From assembly GCA_035325705.1 (NCBI GenBank), contig DAOKZI010000011.1, positions 1 through 64,000 of the forward strand: a stretch of DNA of 64,000 nucleotides. Direction: 5' to 3'. This DNA comes from Ga0077536 sp035325705. GTDB lineage: Bacteria > Pseudomonadota > Gammaproteobacteria > Ga0077536. A model generated the notes under the pieces. The model was not told the DNA's origin and did not search any database. It worked only from the letters and a program-made list of their open reading frames with translations. Both the position numbers and the translations under genes were made by a program. This document shows, piece after piece, positions 44,015 through 53,705 of this stretch (within the stretch, counting starts at the first letter, position 1; every line of letters starts with the position of its first letter).

Positions 44015-46029
44015 CCATGGCGCAAGGCAACACCGGCTCGCGCGCGGCGGCAGCGCCGCAGATCTTCGACGAGGCACCGTATCTCACCGCGGCCTATGCG
44101 CCGATGCGCAAGTCCTGCTTCACGCGCGACGACGAGCACTGGCCGCGCATCCAGGCCCTGAAGGACAGGATCGACAGCGTGACCCTGGATGTCCTCGAAT
44201 GGGCGTTGGAAGCGGCGATCGACGAAGGCGAGGCTGCGGTGGAGCGCACCGCGGTGTCGACGATCGTGCGCGAGCAGCACGACTATCGCGCGTCGCTGAA
44301 CACCGTCGACTGCAACAGCGTCACGCGCGTGTCCTGGGCCGCGACGGCCGATCCGATCCGCAACTACTATCGGCTCGAGGAGATCCACGAAGGCGACGTC
44401 TTTCTCTACAACGACATCCACGAGTCCAGCGGCACGATCGGCCACCTGCCGGACTTCTGCGTCGTGGTGCCGATCTTCTCCGACGGCCGCCTGATCGGCT
44501 TCGCGCAGCTCTTCGGCCACTGCAACGACGTCGGCGGCAAGATGGCCGGAAGCTGGTCCCTGACGGCGACGACCGTGTTCGAGGAAGGCATCCAGGTCCC
44601 GCCGATCAAGCTCTACGCCCGCGGCGTGCGCAACGAGGACCTGTGGAAGGTGATCCTGCGCAACAGCCGCTATCCGGACGATCTGCGCGGCGACATCGAC
44701 GCCTTCGTCGGCGCGACGCGCATCATCCAGCGCCGCGTCGAGGAGCTGTGCCGGCGCTACGGCACGGACGTCGTCGAGGCGGGCTTCTACCGGATCATCG
44801 ATCGCTGCGAGGAAATCGTGCGCGACGAAGCGCTGCCGCACATCCCCGACGGCGAATACGTCGGCGAGGATTTCCTCGAGACCGACGGCATCGATCTCGA
44901 GCGGCCGATCAAGCTGATGCTGACGGTGCGCAAGGACCCGCAGAAGATCATCGTCGACTTCGCCGGCACCGATCCGCAGGTGCCCGGGCCCGTGAACTGG
45001 GTGATGGACGGGCGGCACTATTCGAAGTGGCTCGGCGGCTTCGTCAAGGCGCAGGTGCCGGGCATGATCGTCAACGAAGGCATGACGCGCGTCTTCAAGG
45101 CCTATCTGCCGCCGCGCACCGTGCTGTCGGCCGAGTATCCCGCGGCCGGCGCCGATCGCATGGACTGCATGCTGCGCATGCTGGGCGCCTACATGGCAGC
45201 GATGGCGAAGGCGACCGGCGGCCAGATGGTCGGCGACTCGCAGTGCATCCAGCTCTACGGCTTCTTCGGCAAGGACCAGGACGGCAAGGATTTCCTCTAT
45301 CGCGAGATCTTCGGCGCCGGCTCCGGCGCACGGCCCTTCGCCGACGGCACGGACACCGTCGACCTCGTGCCGCATTCGAAGAACCTGCCCAGCGAGTTCA
45401 TCGAGCAGCGTTTCCCGGTGCGGGTCCACCGCGTCGGCATGTTTCCCGATTCCGGCGGCCCGGGCGCATTCCGCGGCGGCCTCGGCTATCTGAAGGACGT
45501 CGAGATCCTCGTCGACGGCCATTTCCTCACGGTGTCGTATCGCACGATCTTCGCGTGCTTCGGCGTCAACGGCGGCATGGCCGGGCGCTCGGGCGGCGCG
45601 GTGATCAACCCGGGCTCGCCGCGCGAGCAGCAGATCTTCTACAAGCGCGAAGCGATCCCCGTGAAGGCGGGCGACGTCGTGCGCATCCTGACCCCCGGCG
45701 GCGGCGGTTGGGGAGATCCGCTCGCGCGCGTGCCGGACATGGTGCGTCTCGATGCGCAGCGCGGGCTGGTGAGCCTGCGCAGTGCGCGCGAGGACTACGG
45801 CGTGGTGCTGGAAGAGGTGAGCGATCCCGCGCGTCGCTACGAAGTCGACGAGGCGGCGACCCGCACGCTGCGCGCGACGCTGAAGGCGCAGCGGCCGCCG
45901 CTGAAGATGATCAACCGCGGCCCGCACGCGGAGCGGCTGATCCGCGAGGGGCGCATCACGGTCAGCGACTTCGACTATCCGGCCCAGTTCGACGAGGCGG
46001 CCTATCTCGCCGCCGCGGGCGCCGCGTGA
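44011..46029 (+). CDS. hyuB: Hydantoinase/oxoprolinase family protein, B subunit
   Basis: This 672-residue partner of the A subunit has family motifs: VSTIVREQHDYRASL, then FLYNDIHESSGTIGHLPD, GHCNDVGGKMAGSW, VDFAGTDPQVPGPVNW and the C-terminal ILTPGGGGWGDPLAR. The length is slightly above the usual 520-600. Two ATGs (44011, 44017) are possible; the first overlaps the A-subunit stop. The amidase gene starts 19 bp after its end, placing all three amide-cleaving genes in one operon. Confidence 0.92.
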   Translation: MTMAQGNTGSRAAAAPQIFDEAPYLTAAYAPMRKSCFTRDDEHWPRIQALKDRIDSVTLDVLEWALEAAIDEGEAAVERTAVSTIVREQHDYRASLNTVDCNSVTRVSWAATADPIRNYYRLEEIHEGDVFLYNDIHESSGTIGHLPDFCVVVPIFSDGRLIGFAQLFGHCNDVGGKMAGSWSLTATTVFEEGIQVPPIKLYARGVRNEDLWKVILRNSRYPDDLRGDIDAFVGATRIIQRRVEELCRRYGTDVVEAGFYRIIDRCEEIVRDEALPHIPDGEYVGEDFLETDGIDLERPIKLMLTVRKDPQKIIVDFAGTDPQVPGPVNWVMDGRHYSKWLGGFVKAQVPGMIVNEGMTRVFKAYLPPRTVLSAEYPAAGADRMDCMLRMLGAYMAAMAKATGGQMVGDSQCIQLYGFFGKDQDGKDFLYREIFGAGSGARPFADGTDTVDLVPHSKNLPSEFIEQRFPVRVHRVGMFPDSGGPGAFRGGLGYLKDVEILVDGHFLTVSYRTIFACFGVNGGMAGRSGGAVINPGSPREQQIFYKREAIPVKAGDVVRILTPGGGGWGDPLARVPDMVRLDAQRGLVSLRSAREDYGVVLEEVSDPARRYEVDEAATRTLRATLKAQRPPLKMINRGPHAERLIREGRITVSDFDYPAQFDEAAYLAAAGAA

Positions 46030-46048
46030 GCGGCGCGCAGGAGATCCC

Positions 46049-47470
46049 ATGGAATCCTTGATGCGCGCGAGCGCGACCGAACAGGCGGCCCTCGTCCGGC
46101 GCGGCGAAGTGTCCGCCGCGGAATTGCTCGAAGCTTCGATCGCTGCGATCGAACGCCACAACCCGCGCATCAATGCGGTCGTGCTGCCGCTGTTCGAGCG
46201 CGCGCGCGAGGAATTGCGCACGCTCGATCGCGCAGCGCCGTTCGCCGGCGTGCCGCTGCTGTTGAAGGATTTCCTCGCCGAGTATGCCGGCACGCGCCTG
46301 ACCGATGGCTCGCGTTTCCTGTCGAGCTACGTGTCGCGCGAGGACAGCGAGCTGGTCGCGCGCTATCGCCGCGCGGGCTTCGTGATCGTCGGCAAGACCA
46401 ATACGCCGGAGTTCGCGTCGAAGCCGACGACCGAACCCGAGCTCTACGGCGCTACCGTGAATCCCTGGCGCGCCGGCTATTCCGCCGGCGGCTCTTCCGG
46501 CGGCTCCGCGGCAGCGGTCGCGGCCGGCATGGCGGCGGTCGCGCATGCGAACGACGGCGGCGGATCGATCCGCTGCCCCGCGTCCTGGTGCGGGGTCGTC
46601 GGCCTCAAGCCGACGCGCGGCCGCAATCCGCTCGGCCCGGCTTACGGTGACATCGGCGCGGGCCTGATCTGCGAGCACGTCGTCGCGCATACCGTGCTCG
46701 ACAGCGCCGCGATCCTAGACTGCACGGCCGGCGCGGATCTCGGCGCGCCCTATGTCGCCCCGCCGCCGCGGCGGCCGTTCGCCGCGGAGGTCGGTGCCGA
46801 TCCCGGTCGGCTGCGCATCGCGTTCAGCCTCGCGCCCGTCGTCGCCGCGCCCGTGCACGAAGAGTGTCGCCGCGCGGTGCGCGAGGCCGCGCGGCGCTGC
46901 GCGGCGCTCGGCCATCACGTCGAGGAAGCGTCGCCGCAGGTGTCGGCCGAGCACTTCACCGAGATCTTCACCACGCTGTGGCTCGCCATGGTGGCCTGGG
47001 CAGTGCGCGACTGGAGCCGCCGCATCGGGCGCGAGTCGACGCCGCAGGACTTCGAGGCGCACACCTGGAAGATGTACACGCTGGACGCGGCGCGCCGACC
47101 CTCCGACTTGTTCCTCGCGATCCAGGATATGCAGCGCATGGCCCGCGAGATCGCGCCGTTCTTCACGCATTACGACGTATGGCTGACGCCGACCACGACG
47201 CAGCCGCCGCAGCCGAACGGCTGGTTCGACTTCGATGCCGCGCAGCCGAAGCAGGCCACGCAGCGCATCGGCGATGTGCCGAAGTTCACGGCGATCGCGA
47301 ACATGACGGGCCAGCCCGCGATCAGCCTGCCGCTGCACTGGACGCCCGATGGCCTGCCGGTCGGCGTGCAGCTCGTCGGACGCTATGGCGACGAGGCGAC
47401 GATCCTGCGCCTCGCCGCGCAGCTCGAGGCCGACGCGCCCTGGCGCCAGCGCGTGCCGCCGCTGGCCTGA
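46049..47470 (+). CDS. Amidase, amidase-signature family
   Basis: This Ser-cisSer-Lys hydrolase of carboxamides has 473 residues. The catalytic Lys73 is in PLLLKDF, the cis-Ser in GGSSGGS (147-153) and the nucleophile Ser173 in DGGGSIRCPAS. The nearby VGLKPTRGRNPLGP and C-terminal PAISLPLHWTPDGLPVGVQL are standard. GGAGATCCC precedes the ATG. Its operon position after HyuAB suggests that it hydrolyses the carbamoyl or amide product released by ring opening, but this is inference from context. Confidence 0.92.
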   Translation: MESLMRASATEQAALVRRGEVSAAELLEASIAAIERHNPRINAVVLPLFERAREELRTLDRAAPFAGVPLLLKDFLAEYAGTRLTDGSRFLSSYVSREDSELVARYRRAGFVIVGKTNTPEFASKPTTEPELYGATVNPWRAGYSAGGSSGGSAAAVAAGMAAVAHANDGGGSIRCPASWCGVVGLKPTRGRNPLGPAYGDIGAGLICEHVVAHTVLDSAAILDCTAGADLGAPYVAPPPRRPFAAEVGADPGRLRIAFSLAPVVAAPVHEECRRAVREAARRCAALGHHVEEASPQVSAEHFTEIFTTLWLAMVAWAVRDWSRRIGRESTPQDFEAHTWKMYTLDAARRPSDLFLAIQDMQRMAREIAPFFTHYDVWLTPTTTQPPQPNGWFDFDAAQPKQATQRIGDVPKFTAIANMTGQPAISLPLHWTPDGLPVGVQLVGRYGDEATILRLAAQLEADAPWRQRVPPLA

Positions 47471-47659
47471 TCTCCCGCCGGCGCACGATGCCGCGCCCGG
47501 ATGTCACCAATGGATTAGAGAATGACATCGCGGGACTACGGGCGGGGCCGGCCTCGTCTATCGAGTGCAGTGCGGCAATCTCTATACTGCCCCGCACTTC
47601 GAGCGGCGCAATCCGGCGACGACCGGCGCAGCGCAAGCCCTGCCTGACTAGGAGATGTG

Positions 47660-49504
47660 ATGAACAAACCCCATGCTTTCGTGAAGGACGGCAAGTTCCG
47701 TATCCCGACCGCCGAGGAGCTCGGCTTCGATCCGGCCGAGATGCGCCGCAAGTACGACTATGAGCGCGATCGCCGCCTGCGCCCGGACGGCGCGGCGCAG
47801 TATCAGGACACAGACGGCGATCTGCATCATTACAACGACGATCCCTACGTCACCGAACGCATCGAGCGCGCGCCGGTGCAAGAGACCATCGAGGTCGCGA
47901 TCCTCGGCGGCGGTTTCGGCGGCATGCTGATGGCCGCGCGGCTCGAGCGCGCGGGGATCCGCGACTTCCGCATCATCGAGCGCGCCGGCGACTTCGGCGG
48001 CACCTGGTACTGGAACCGCTATCCCGGCGCGCAGTGCGACGTCGAGTCCTACATCTATCTGCCGCTGCTCGACGAAACCGGCTTCATGCCGGCGTACAAG
48101 TACTCTCTGCAGCCGGAAATCTTTGCCCACGCGCAGCGCATCGGCCGCCATTTCGATCTCTACTCGCGCGCCTACTTCCAGACCCAGGTGCGCGAGCTGC
48201 GCTGGGACGGCGCGGCCGCGCAGTGGACCGTCACCACGGATCGCGGCGATGTCATCCGGGCGCGCCAGGTCGTGATCTCCAGCGGCTCGCTGAACCGGCC
48301 CAAGCTGCCCGGCATTCCCGGCATCCGCGACTTCAAGGGTCACACTTTTCACACCAGCCGCTGGGACTACGAGTACACGGGCGGTTCGGTGTTCGGCAAT
48401 CTCGACAGGCTCGGCGACAAGCGCGTCGGCATCATCGGCACCGGCGCGACCGCGATCCAGGCGATCCCGCATCTCGGCAATACCGCCGGCCATCTCTACG
48501 TGTTCCAGCGCACGCCGTCCTCGGTCGACGAGCGTCGCAACCGGCCGACCGATCCGTCGTGGTGGAAGACGCTGCAGCCGGGCTGGCAGCAGGAGCGCAA
48601 CGACAACTTCACGAAGCTGCTCGTCGGCGTGCCGGTCGACGAGGATCTCGTCAACGACGGCTGGACCGAGCTCTTCAAGTCGCTCGGCGAGCTGCTCGAC
48701 GGCACGGGCGCGACGAACCTGACGGACGCGGAGCTGAAGCTGCTCGGCGAGATCCTCGACTACCAGCATGACAATCGCGTCCGCGGGCGCTGCGACGACA
48801 TCGTCAAGGACAGGAAGACCGCCGAGGCGCTGAAGCACTGGTACCGGCCGTGGTGCAAGCGGCCCTGCTTCAACGACGAGTACCTGCCGACCTTCAACAA
48901 GCCGAACGTGACGCTGGTCGACACCGGCGGCAAGGGTGTCGATCGCCTGACCGAGAAAGGCGTGGTCGTCGACGGCGTCGAATACGAGCTCGACTGCCTG
49001 ATCTTCGCGACGGGCTTCGAGGTCAGCCGCGCGACCTATACGCATCAGGCGGAGCTCGAGATCATCGGCCGCGACGGCAGAAAGCTCGGCGAGTACTGGG
49101 CCAAGGGCATGCGCACCTATCACGGGCTCATGAGCCACGGCTTCCCGAACCTCTACCACATGGGCTTCACGCAGACGGGCTACACGCCGAACTTCACTTA
49201 CCAGCTCGACAAACAGGCCCAGCATCTCGCGGCCGTGTTCACCGACGTGAACGCGCGCGGCTACCGGGCGATGGAACCGACGCTGCAGGCGGAAGAGGAG
49301 TATCTGAAGCTCGTCACCGCGCCGAACGCGATGACGGACTACCTCGCGAACTGCACGCCCGGCTACTACAACGCCGAAGGCGCGGCGAAGGGCAACAACG
49401 ACGGCTTCCTGCAGGGCCACTACCCCGAAGGCGGCCTCAAGTTCTACGAGATGCTCGCCGAGTGGCGCGCGAAGGGCGACTACGCGGGGCTGACGGTGCG
49501 CTGA
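47660..49504 (+). CDS. Baeyer-Villiger monooxygenase, type I
   Basis: This NADPH/FAD enzyme of 614 residues probably converts ketones to esters or lactones. It has an N-terminal extension of about 70 residues found in cyclododecanone/steroid-type BVMOs. The FAD motif is GGGFGG, followed by DFGGTWYWNRYPGAQCD. The fingerprint FxGxxxHxxxW appears as FKGHTFHTSRWDY, and the NADPH motif is IIGTGATAIQ. The ATG at 47660 follows AGGAG with normal spacing; a GTG just upstream is less likely. The stop codon sits directly at the edge of a repeat island, so no 3' neighbour is co-transcribed. Confidence 0.94.
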   Translation: MNKPHAFVKDGKFRIPTAEELGFDPAEMRRKYDYERDRRLRPDGAAQYQDTDGDLHHYNDDPYVTERIERAPVQETIEVAILGGGFGGMLMAARLERAGIRDFRIIERAGDFGGTWYWNRYPGAQCDVESYIYLPLLDETGFMPAYKYSLQPEIFAHAQRIGRHFDLYSRAYFQTQVRELRWDGAAAQWTVTTDRGDVIRARQVVISSGSLNRPKLPGIPGIRDFKGHTFHTSRWDYEYTGGSVFGNLDRLGDKRVGIIGTGATAIQAIPHLGNTAGHLYVFQRTPSSVDERRNRPTDPSWWKTLQPGWQQERNDNFTKLLVGVPVDEDLVNDGWTELFKSLGELLDGTGATNLTDAELKLLGEILDYQHDNRVRGRCDDIVKDRKTAEALKHWYRPWCKRPCFNDEYLPTFNKPNVTLVDTGGKGVDRLTEKGVVVDGVEYELDCLIFATGFEVSRATYTHQAELEIIGRDGRKLGEYWAKGMRTYHGLMSHGFPNLYHMGFTQTGYTPNFTYQLDKQAQHLAAVFTDVNARGYRAMEPTLQAEEEYLKLVTAPNAMTDYLANCTPGYYNAEGAAKGNNDGFLQGHYPEGGLKFYEMLAEWRAKGDYAGLTVR

Positions 49505-49526
49505 GACGGTGCTCGTAGCCGATTCC

Positions 49527-49774
49527 CGTAGCCCGGGTGGAGCGCGCAGCGCGTAACCCGGGATCTCGACGCCTTCGGATCCCGGGTTCCGCTACGCTGC
49601 ACCCGGGCTACGCAACCGCCGTGCCGGTTCATGTGCCGAATGAATTTAGCCACGGAGAGCACGGAGGAAGAGATTTGACTGAGCCTGCGCTTCCGTAACG
49701 CGACCGCGGCGATGGGCGCAGGCATGACGGAAGGTCCCGTCAATTTTTTATCGTCCTCCGTGTATTCGTAGCTA
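49527..49774. repeat. Start of the 1.1-kb repeat island: A pair and inverted B pair
   Basis: A repeats lie at 49527-49564 and 49578-49612 (opposite orientation). B repeats lie at 49647-49671 and, inverted and degenerate, at 49751-49774. The sequence right after the BVMO stop repeats part of the unit seen twice further on (CGTAGCC, then CCCGTAGCCCGGGTGG). The whole gap 49505-50601 has no gene. Confidence 0.85.
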
Positions 49775-49795
49775 AATGGTGTCCATCCAAAAACA

Positions 49796-50088
49796 GAGGC
49801 CGTAGGTTGGGCTGACGAAGGAAGCCCAACGGAGCGCTGGCACTGCGTGTTGCCCTTCGCTCCGCCCAAGAACCGCGCAGCGGGCATCTTTCTCTAGGCG
49901 CTGAGCGCCCTACGTTGGGCTTCCTTCGTCAGCCCAACCTACGAACTGACGTGCACTGAGACGGTCTCGTAGCCGATGATTCCCGTAGCCCGGGTGGAGC
50001 GCGTAGCGCGTAACCCGGGATCCGGGGTTCGACGTGGCTGTTGCCTTGCAGGCCGGTTTTGCCACAAAGAACACCGAGAACACAGAGG
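49796..50088. repeat. Composite unit, copy 1 of a direct duplication
   Basis: In order: C (49801-49830), inverted C (49914-49943), A (49984-50021) and B (about 50061-50088). The segment 49912-50088 matches 50263-50439 at 173 of 177 positions with no gaps. Confidence 0.9.
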
Positions 50089-50143
50089 AAGATGAGTAGG
50101 AGTTAATTGCGCTGCGCGCGACCACGGAAACACAGAGAACACG

Positions 50144-50439
50144 GAGGCCGTAGGTTGGGCTGACGAAGGAAGCCCAACGGATAGTCTGCGCTGCGTGCCG
50201 CCCGTCGCTCCGCCCGAGCACCGCTCAGCGGCATTGCGTCCTTTTCCAAATGCTGGGCGCCCACGTTGGGCTTCCTTCGTCAGCCCAACCTACGAACTGA
50301 CGTGCACTGAGACGGTCTCGTAGCCGATGATTCCCGTAGCCCGGGTGGAGCGCGCAGCGCGTAACCCGGGATCCGGGGTTCGGCGTGGCTGTTGCCTTAC
50401 AGGCCGGTTTTGCCACAGAGAACACCGAGAACACAGAGG
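50144..50439. repeat. Composite unit, copy 2 of a direct duplication
   Basis: It has the same order as copy 1: C (50149-50178), inverted C (50265-50294), A (50335-50372) and B (50412-50439). The inner segment between the two C repeats has diverged from copy 1, while the distal 177 bp is almost unchanged at an offset of 351 bp. A short B copy at 50121-50145 separates the units. Confidence 0.9.
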
Positions 50440-50603
50440 GGAGAGAGAGAGTGGGCCGTGCCCGCCTCGATGCCGTGCCTGGCTGCAAGGCTGCTGAATA
50501 TATGCTGCGCGCGATTAATCCCTTCTCGTCTTCCTCTGTGTTCTCGGTGTTCTCTGTGGCAATTCGCAGCCCGGGTGTAGCGTGTAGCGCGTAACCCGGG
50601 ATC
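50412..50603. repeat. Inverted 28-bp B pair plus A repeat at the end of the island
   Basis: The B copies 50412-50439 and 50533-50560 are exact reverse complements over 28 bases and are identical to the B copy at 9928-9955. The A repeat at 50566-50603 ends inside the stop codon of the amidohydrolase gene. Confidence 0.88.
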
Positions 50604-52320
50604 AGGCCGCGGCGGCCAGTTTCCCTCGGCCGAAGCGCAGCAGCCTGCCCGAATAGGTGTTCGTCTCGCGATCGTTCTCGATTGTGACTTCGCCGTTGAC
50701 GAGCACGTAACGATAGCCCTGCGCGCGCTGGATGCGGCGCCATTCGCCGCCGGGCAGGTCGTGCACGATCTGCGCGGGTAGGACTTCGAGCTTCTCGTAG
50801 TCGTAGACGATGAGGTCGGCCGGCGCGCCGCGGCGGAGGATGCCGCGGTTCTCGAAGCCCGCGACCATCGCCGGCAGCGCGGACAGGCGCCAGTGCGCTT
50901 CCTCGAGGCTCATCATGCTGTGCTCGCGCACGGCCTTGACGATCGTCTCCGTCGGGTAACGACCGGCGGTCAGGAACTTGGTGTGCGCGCCGCCGTCGGA
51001 CACGCCGAAGAGCACATAGGGATTGTCGACGATTTCCTTCATGTAGCCGGGCCAGGTGTTGGTGCCGGCGGCGAAGAACTCCGTCTTCAGCTTGTCGTGG
51101 ACGGCGATGTCGAGCATCGCGTCGACGGGATGCTTGCCGAGCCGCTCCGCGATCGCGCCGACCATCATGTCGCGGTATTGCTCGGTCTCCGGTGAGGCCG
51201 GCCCGGTGACGACGAGCTGCGGGATGCCGACGGTGACGAGCATCGGCATCTGCGACTTGAGCGCCGCGCGCCGCGCCGGATCGGCGAGCTTGGCGAGCTT
51301 CTCTTCGACCGTGCCGACCGTCGCCTCGCGCCACGCCGGGCGCTCGTCCCACAGGTTCCAATCTTCGAAGGTGAAGCCGTAGCCGGCATCGGTGGTGAGA
51401 CCCTGGCCGTAGACGCGCACGCCGCGCGCGTGACAGTCGTTCAGCCACTTCAGGCCTGCGCGATGGATCTCCGGCCGATGATCGTAGACCTGGACCACGT
51501 TCCACAGCAGCGGGCGGCCGCTGAGCTCCGACAGCTTCTCCATGTGCGCGCGATCGTGCTCGATCGAGCTGCTGGAGATCGTCATCTGCATGAAGCCTTC
51601 GTTGCGCCGGCCGAGCACGGCGGCGAGACGCTCGCAGGTCTCGTCGTGCATGACGTCGGTGACCATCGGCGTACCGTCGTAGTCGAGCTGCACGGCGGCT
51701 GGACCCGTCGGCATCAGGCGCTGCGCGGACCAGCCGCAGCCGCCGGCATCGAGCGCCTCCTCGAACAGCCGGCAGATTTCCGCGTGCTCGGCCTCGGTCG
51801 GTTTCCTGCCGGCCTTCGCCGCTTCCATGCCCATCACCCACACCAGCAGCGGACCGACCGGCACATAGGGCAGGAGGTTGATCGCCTTCGGTGCGCGTTC
51901 GACGCTGTCGAGGAATTCGGGGAAGGTGATCCAGTCCCAGGGCATGCCGGCCTTCATCGAGGCGTAGGGGATCGCCTCGACGCGCGTCATCGTCAGCATC
52001 GAGCGCTCGCGCTCCTCCGGCCGCACCGGCGCGAAGCCGAAGCCGCAGTTGCCGATGGCGGCCGAGGTGATCCCGTGCCAGCCGGACAAGGTGCAGTAGG
52101 GATCCCAGAACAACTGTGCGTCGTAGTGCGTGTGCAGATCGACGAAGCCCGGTGCGACGATGCAGCCGCCGGCGTCGATTTCCCGGCGGCCCGCGCCGCG
52201 CGGCAGGCGCCCGATGTCCGCGACGAGGCCGTGGCGGATGCCGATGTCGGCGCGATAGCGCGGCACGCGCGTGCCGTCGACGACCATGCCGTTGCGAATG
52301 ACGAGATCGAAGTCTGCCAT
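50602..52320 (-). CDS. N-acyl-D-amino-acid deacylase family amidohydrolase
   Basis: This metal-dependent hydrolase of amidohydrolase family 3 (D-aminoacylase/dihydroorotase-like) has 572 residues. The first metal site is PGFVDLHTHYDAQLFWDP, followed by GNCGFGFAPVRPEER and a late GVSDGGAHTKFL aspartate motif. A C-terminal beta-domain has GAPADLIVYDYEKL. Proteins of this type remove acyl groups from D-amino acids, but many environmental copies act on unknown amides. The ATG follows AGGGGAG. The TGA stop lies at the edge of an A repeat. It is a paralogue of the 54243 gene, with the same domain order. Confidence 0.9.
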   Translation of the reverse strand: MADFDLVIRNGMVVDGTRVPRYRADIGIRHGLVADIGRLPRGAGRREIDAGGCIVAPGFVDLHTHYDAQLFWDPYCTLSGWHGITSAAIGNCGFGFAPVRPEERERSMLTMTRVEAIPYASMKAGMPWDWITFPEFLDSVERAPKAINLLPYVPVGPLLVWVMGMEAAKAGRKPTEAEHAEICRLFEEALDAGGCGWSAQRLMPTGPAAVQLDYDGTPMVTDVMHDETCERLAAVLGRRNEGFMQMTISSSSIEHDRAHMEKLSELSGRPLLWNVVQVYDHRPEIHRAGLKWLNDCHARGVRVYGQGLTTDAGYGFTFEDWNLWDERPAWREATVGTVEEKLAKLADPARRAALKSQMPMLVTVGIPQLVVTGPASPETEQYRDMMVGAIAERLGKHPVDAMLDIAVHDKLKTEFFAAGTNTWPGYMKEIVDNPYVLFGVSDGGAHTKFLTAGRYPTETIVKAVREHSMMSLEEAHWRLSALPAMVAGFENRGILRRGAPADLIVYDYEKLEVLPAQIVHDLPGGEWRRIQRAQGYRYVLVNGEVTIENDRETNTYSGRLLRFGRGKLAAAA

Positions 52321-52599
52321 TGATGCTCCCCTGTCAGCTTTGCCCGCCGCGTACGGCACGGCCTCGCGCGCCCGGCGCGAGCGTCCGTCGTCGGCAGATC
52401 GTGTATGGCCCGACTCTACCATCGAGGGTGCGCGCCGCCTATGCGGCAGCGGCGCGCGTGTCTACCGCAATTGCGGGAAATGCCGACGACGCGGTCGATG
52501 CTGCTACGCGTTTCAGCGCCGCCGCGGCCGTTGACGTGCATCAAGCAAGGCGGGCGAGAGAGCCCTAGGATGCGGCGGCCAGCATCGGAATTCGCTTTC

Positions 52600-53265
52600 A
52601 TGGCCAGCATACTCATCCAGCATCACGCGGACGTGCTCTGCGTGTGGGCGTACGTCTCTCAGATCAGGCTCGAGGAGCTCGAGCGCGAGTTCGGCGACGA
52701 GATCGCGATCGAGCACCATTGGCTGCAGGTCTTCGGCAATGTCGCCGACAAGCTGTACGCGAACTGGCGGGACAAGGGCGGCACGGCCGGCTACTCGGCG
52801 CACGTCAAGGACATCGTCGCGCGCTTCGGCCACGTGCCCGTGCATCCCGAGATCTGGCAGCGCGAGACGCCGAGCTCGTCCTTGCCGGCCCACGCGGTGC
52901 TCTGCGCGGTGCGCCTGCTTGACGCCGACGAGAGCCGCTGCCGCGTGGCGCCCGTTGCCGCCGCGATCCGCCGCGCCTTCTTCTGCGACCTCGTCGACGT
53001 GTCGCGCCGCCGGAACCTGCTCGAGATCGTCGAGACCTGCGGCATTCCGGCCCCGCGCATCGAAACCCTGCTTGACGACGGCGCGGCCTGGGCCGCGCTG
53101 TCCTCCGATCTCGATCTCGCGCGCGAACAGAATGTCCGTGCGAGTCCTACGCTGATTTTCAACGAAGGGCGCCAGCGCCTCACCGGCAACGTCGGCTACC
53201 GCGTGATCGAAGCGAACGTGCGCGAGCTGCTGCAGGCACCGGCCAGTGGGCAGTCGTGGTGCTAG
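52600..53265 (+). CDS. DsbA/FrnE-like thioredoxin-fold protein with single active-site cysteine
   Basis: This cytoplasmic DsbA-superfamily protein has 221 residues and no signal. The N-terminal strand leads to ADVLCVWAYVSQIRLEEL, where the usual CxxC is Cys14-Val-Trp-Ala17. A helical insertion follows (with HPEIWQRETPSSSLPAHAVLCAVRLL). The C-terminal cis-Pro loop is VRASPTLIFNEGRQRLTGNVGYRVIEANVRELL, given here only as landmarks VRASPTLIF and LTGNVGYR. The lack of the second cysteine suggests a glutathione-transferase- or isomerase-like role rather than disulfide exchange. An earlier ATG at 52570 is possible. Confidence 0.82.
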   Translation: MASILIQHHADVLCVWAYVSQIRLEELEREFGDEIAIEHHWLQVFGNVADKLYANWRDKGGTAGYSAHVKDIVARFGHVPVHPEIWQRETPSSSLPAHAVLCAVRLLDADESRCRVAPVAAAIRRAFFCDLVDVSRRRNLLEIVETCGIPAPRIETLLDDGAAWAALSSDLDLAREQNVRASPTLIFNEGRQRLTGNVGYRVIEANVRELLQAPASGQSWC

Positions 53266-53277
53266 GAGCGTCGCTCT

Positions 53278-53494
53278 CGTAGCCCGGAAGGAGCGCAGCG
53301 GACGCCGGGCGGCCCTGGCATGGCACACGAATTTGCGTTACGCGGGGGCGAGATTGATTGGGTCTGCGCCTCCGTGCCGTGTTAGCGCCTCTTGTAGCCC
53401 GGATGAGCGCAGCGAATCCGGGATCGAGCACATCAGGCGCCTCGAGATTGCGGCAGACGCAGATCCCGGATTCGCTGCGCTCATCCGGGCTACG
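53278..53494. repeat. Three REP-like A repeats
   Basis: A single copy with a shorter centre lies at 53278-53310 and an inverted pair at 53392-53425 and 53462-53494. They fall in the 440-bp gap between the DsbA-like gene and the small exported protein; no gene was seen in the gap. Confidence 0.86.
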
Positions 53495-53705
53495 AACTGC
53501 GCTGGCGCACGCGGTCATGCTCGAATGCCGGCGGCGCGAACCAACCCACGGCGCATGGCGGCCGGCACGGCGCTGACGTCCGACACAACGGGGTGTCCGT
53601 GCCGCTGCCCGCCGCGCTGTGGACGACGGCGAGCGCCGCTGCGATGCTGGGCACTTTCCGCCGTCGCGGCGGGTCGAAGAGACAGATCGTCCAGGGAGGC
53701 AGTTC

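Noticed and set aside
49527..50603. CRISPR array
   Set aside because: The repeats are palindromic or composite, of three different families and irregular spacing. There are no uniform spacers and no cas genes.
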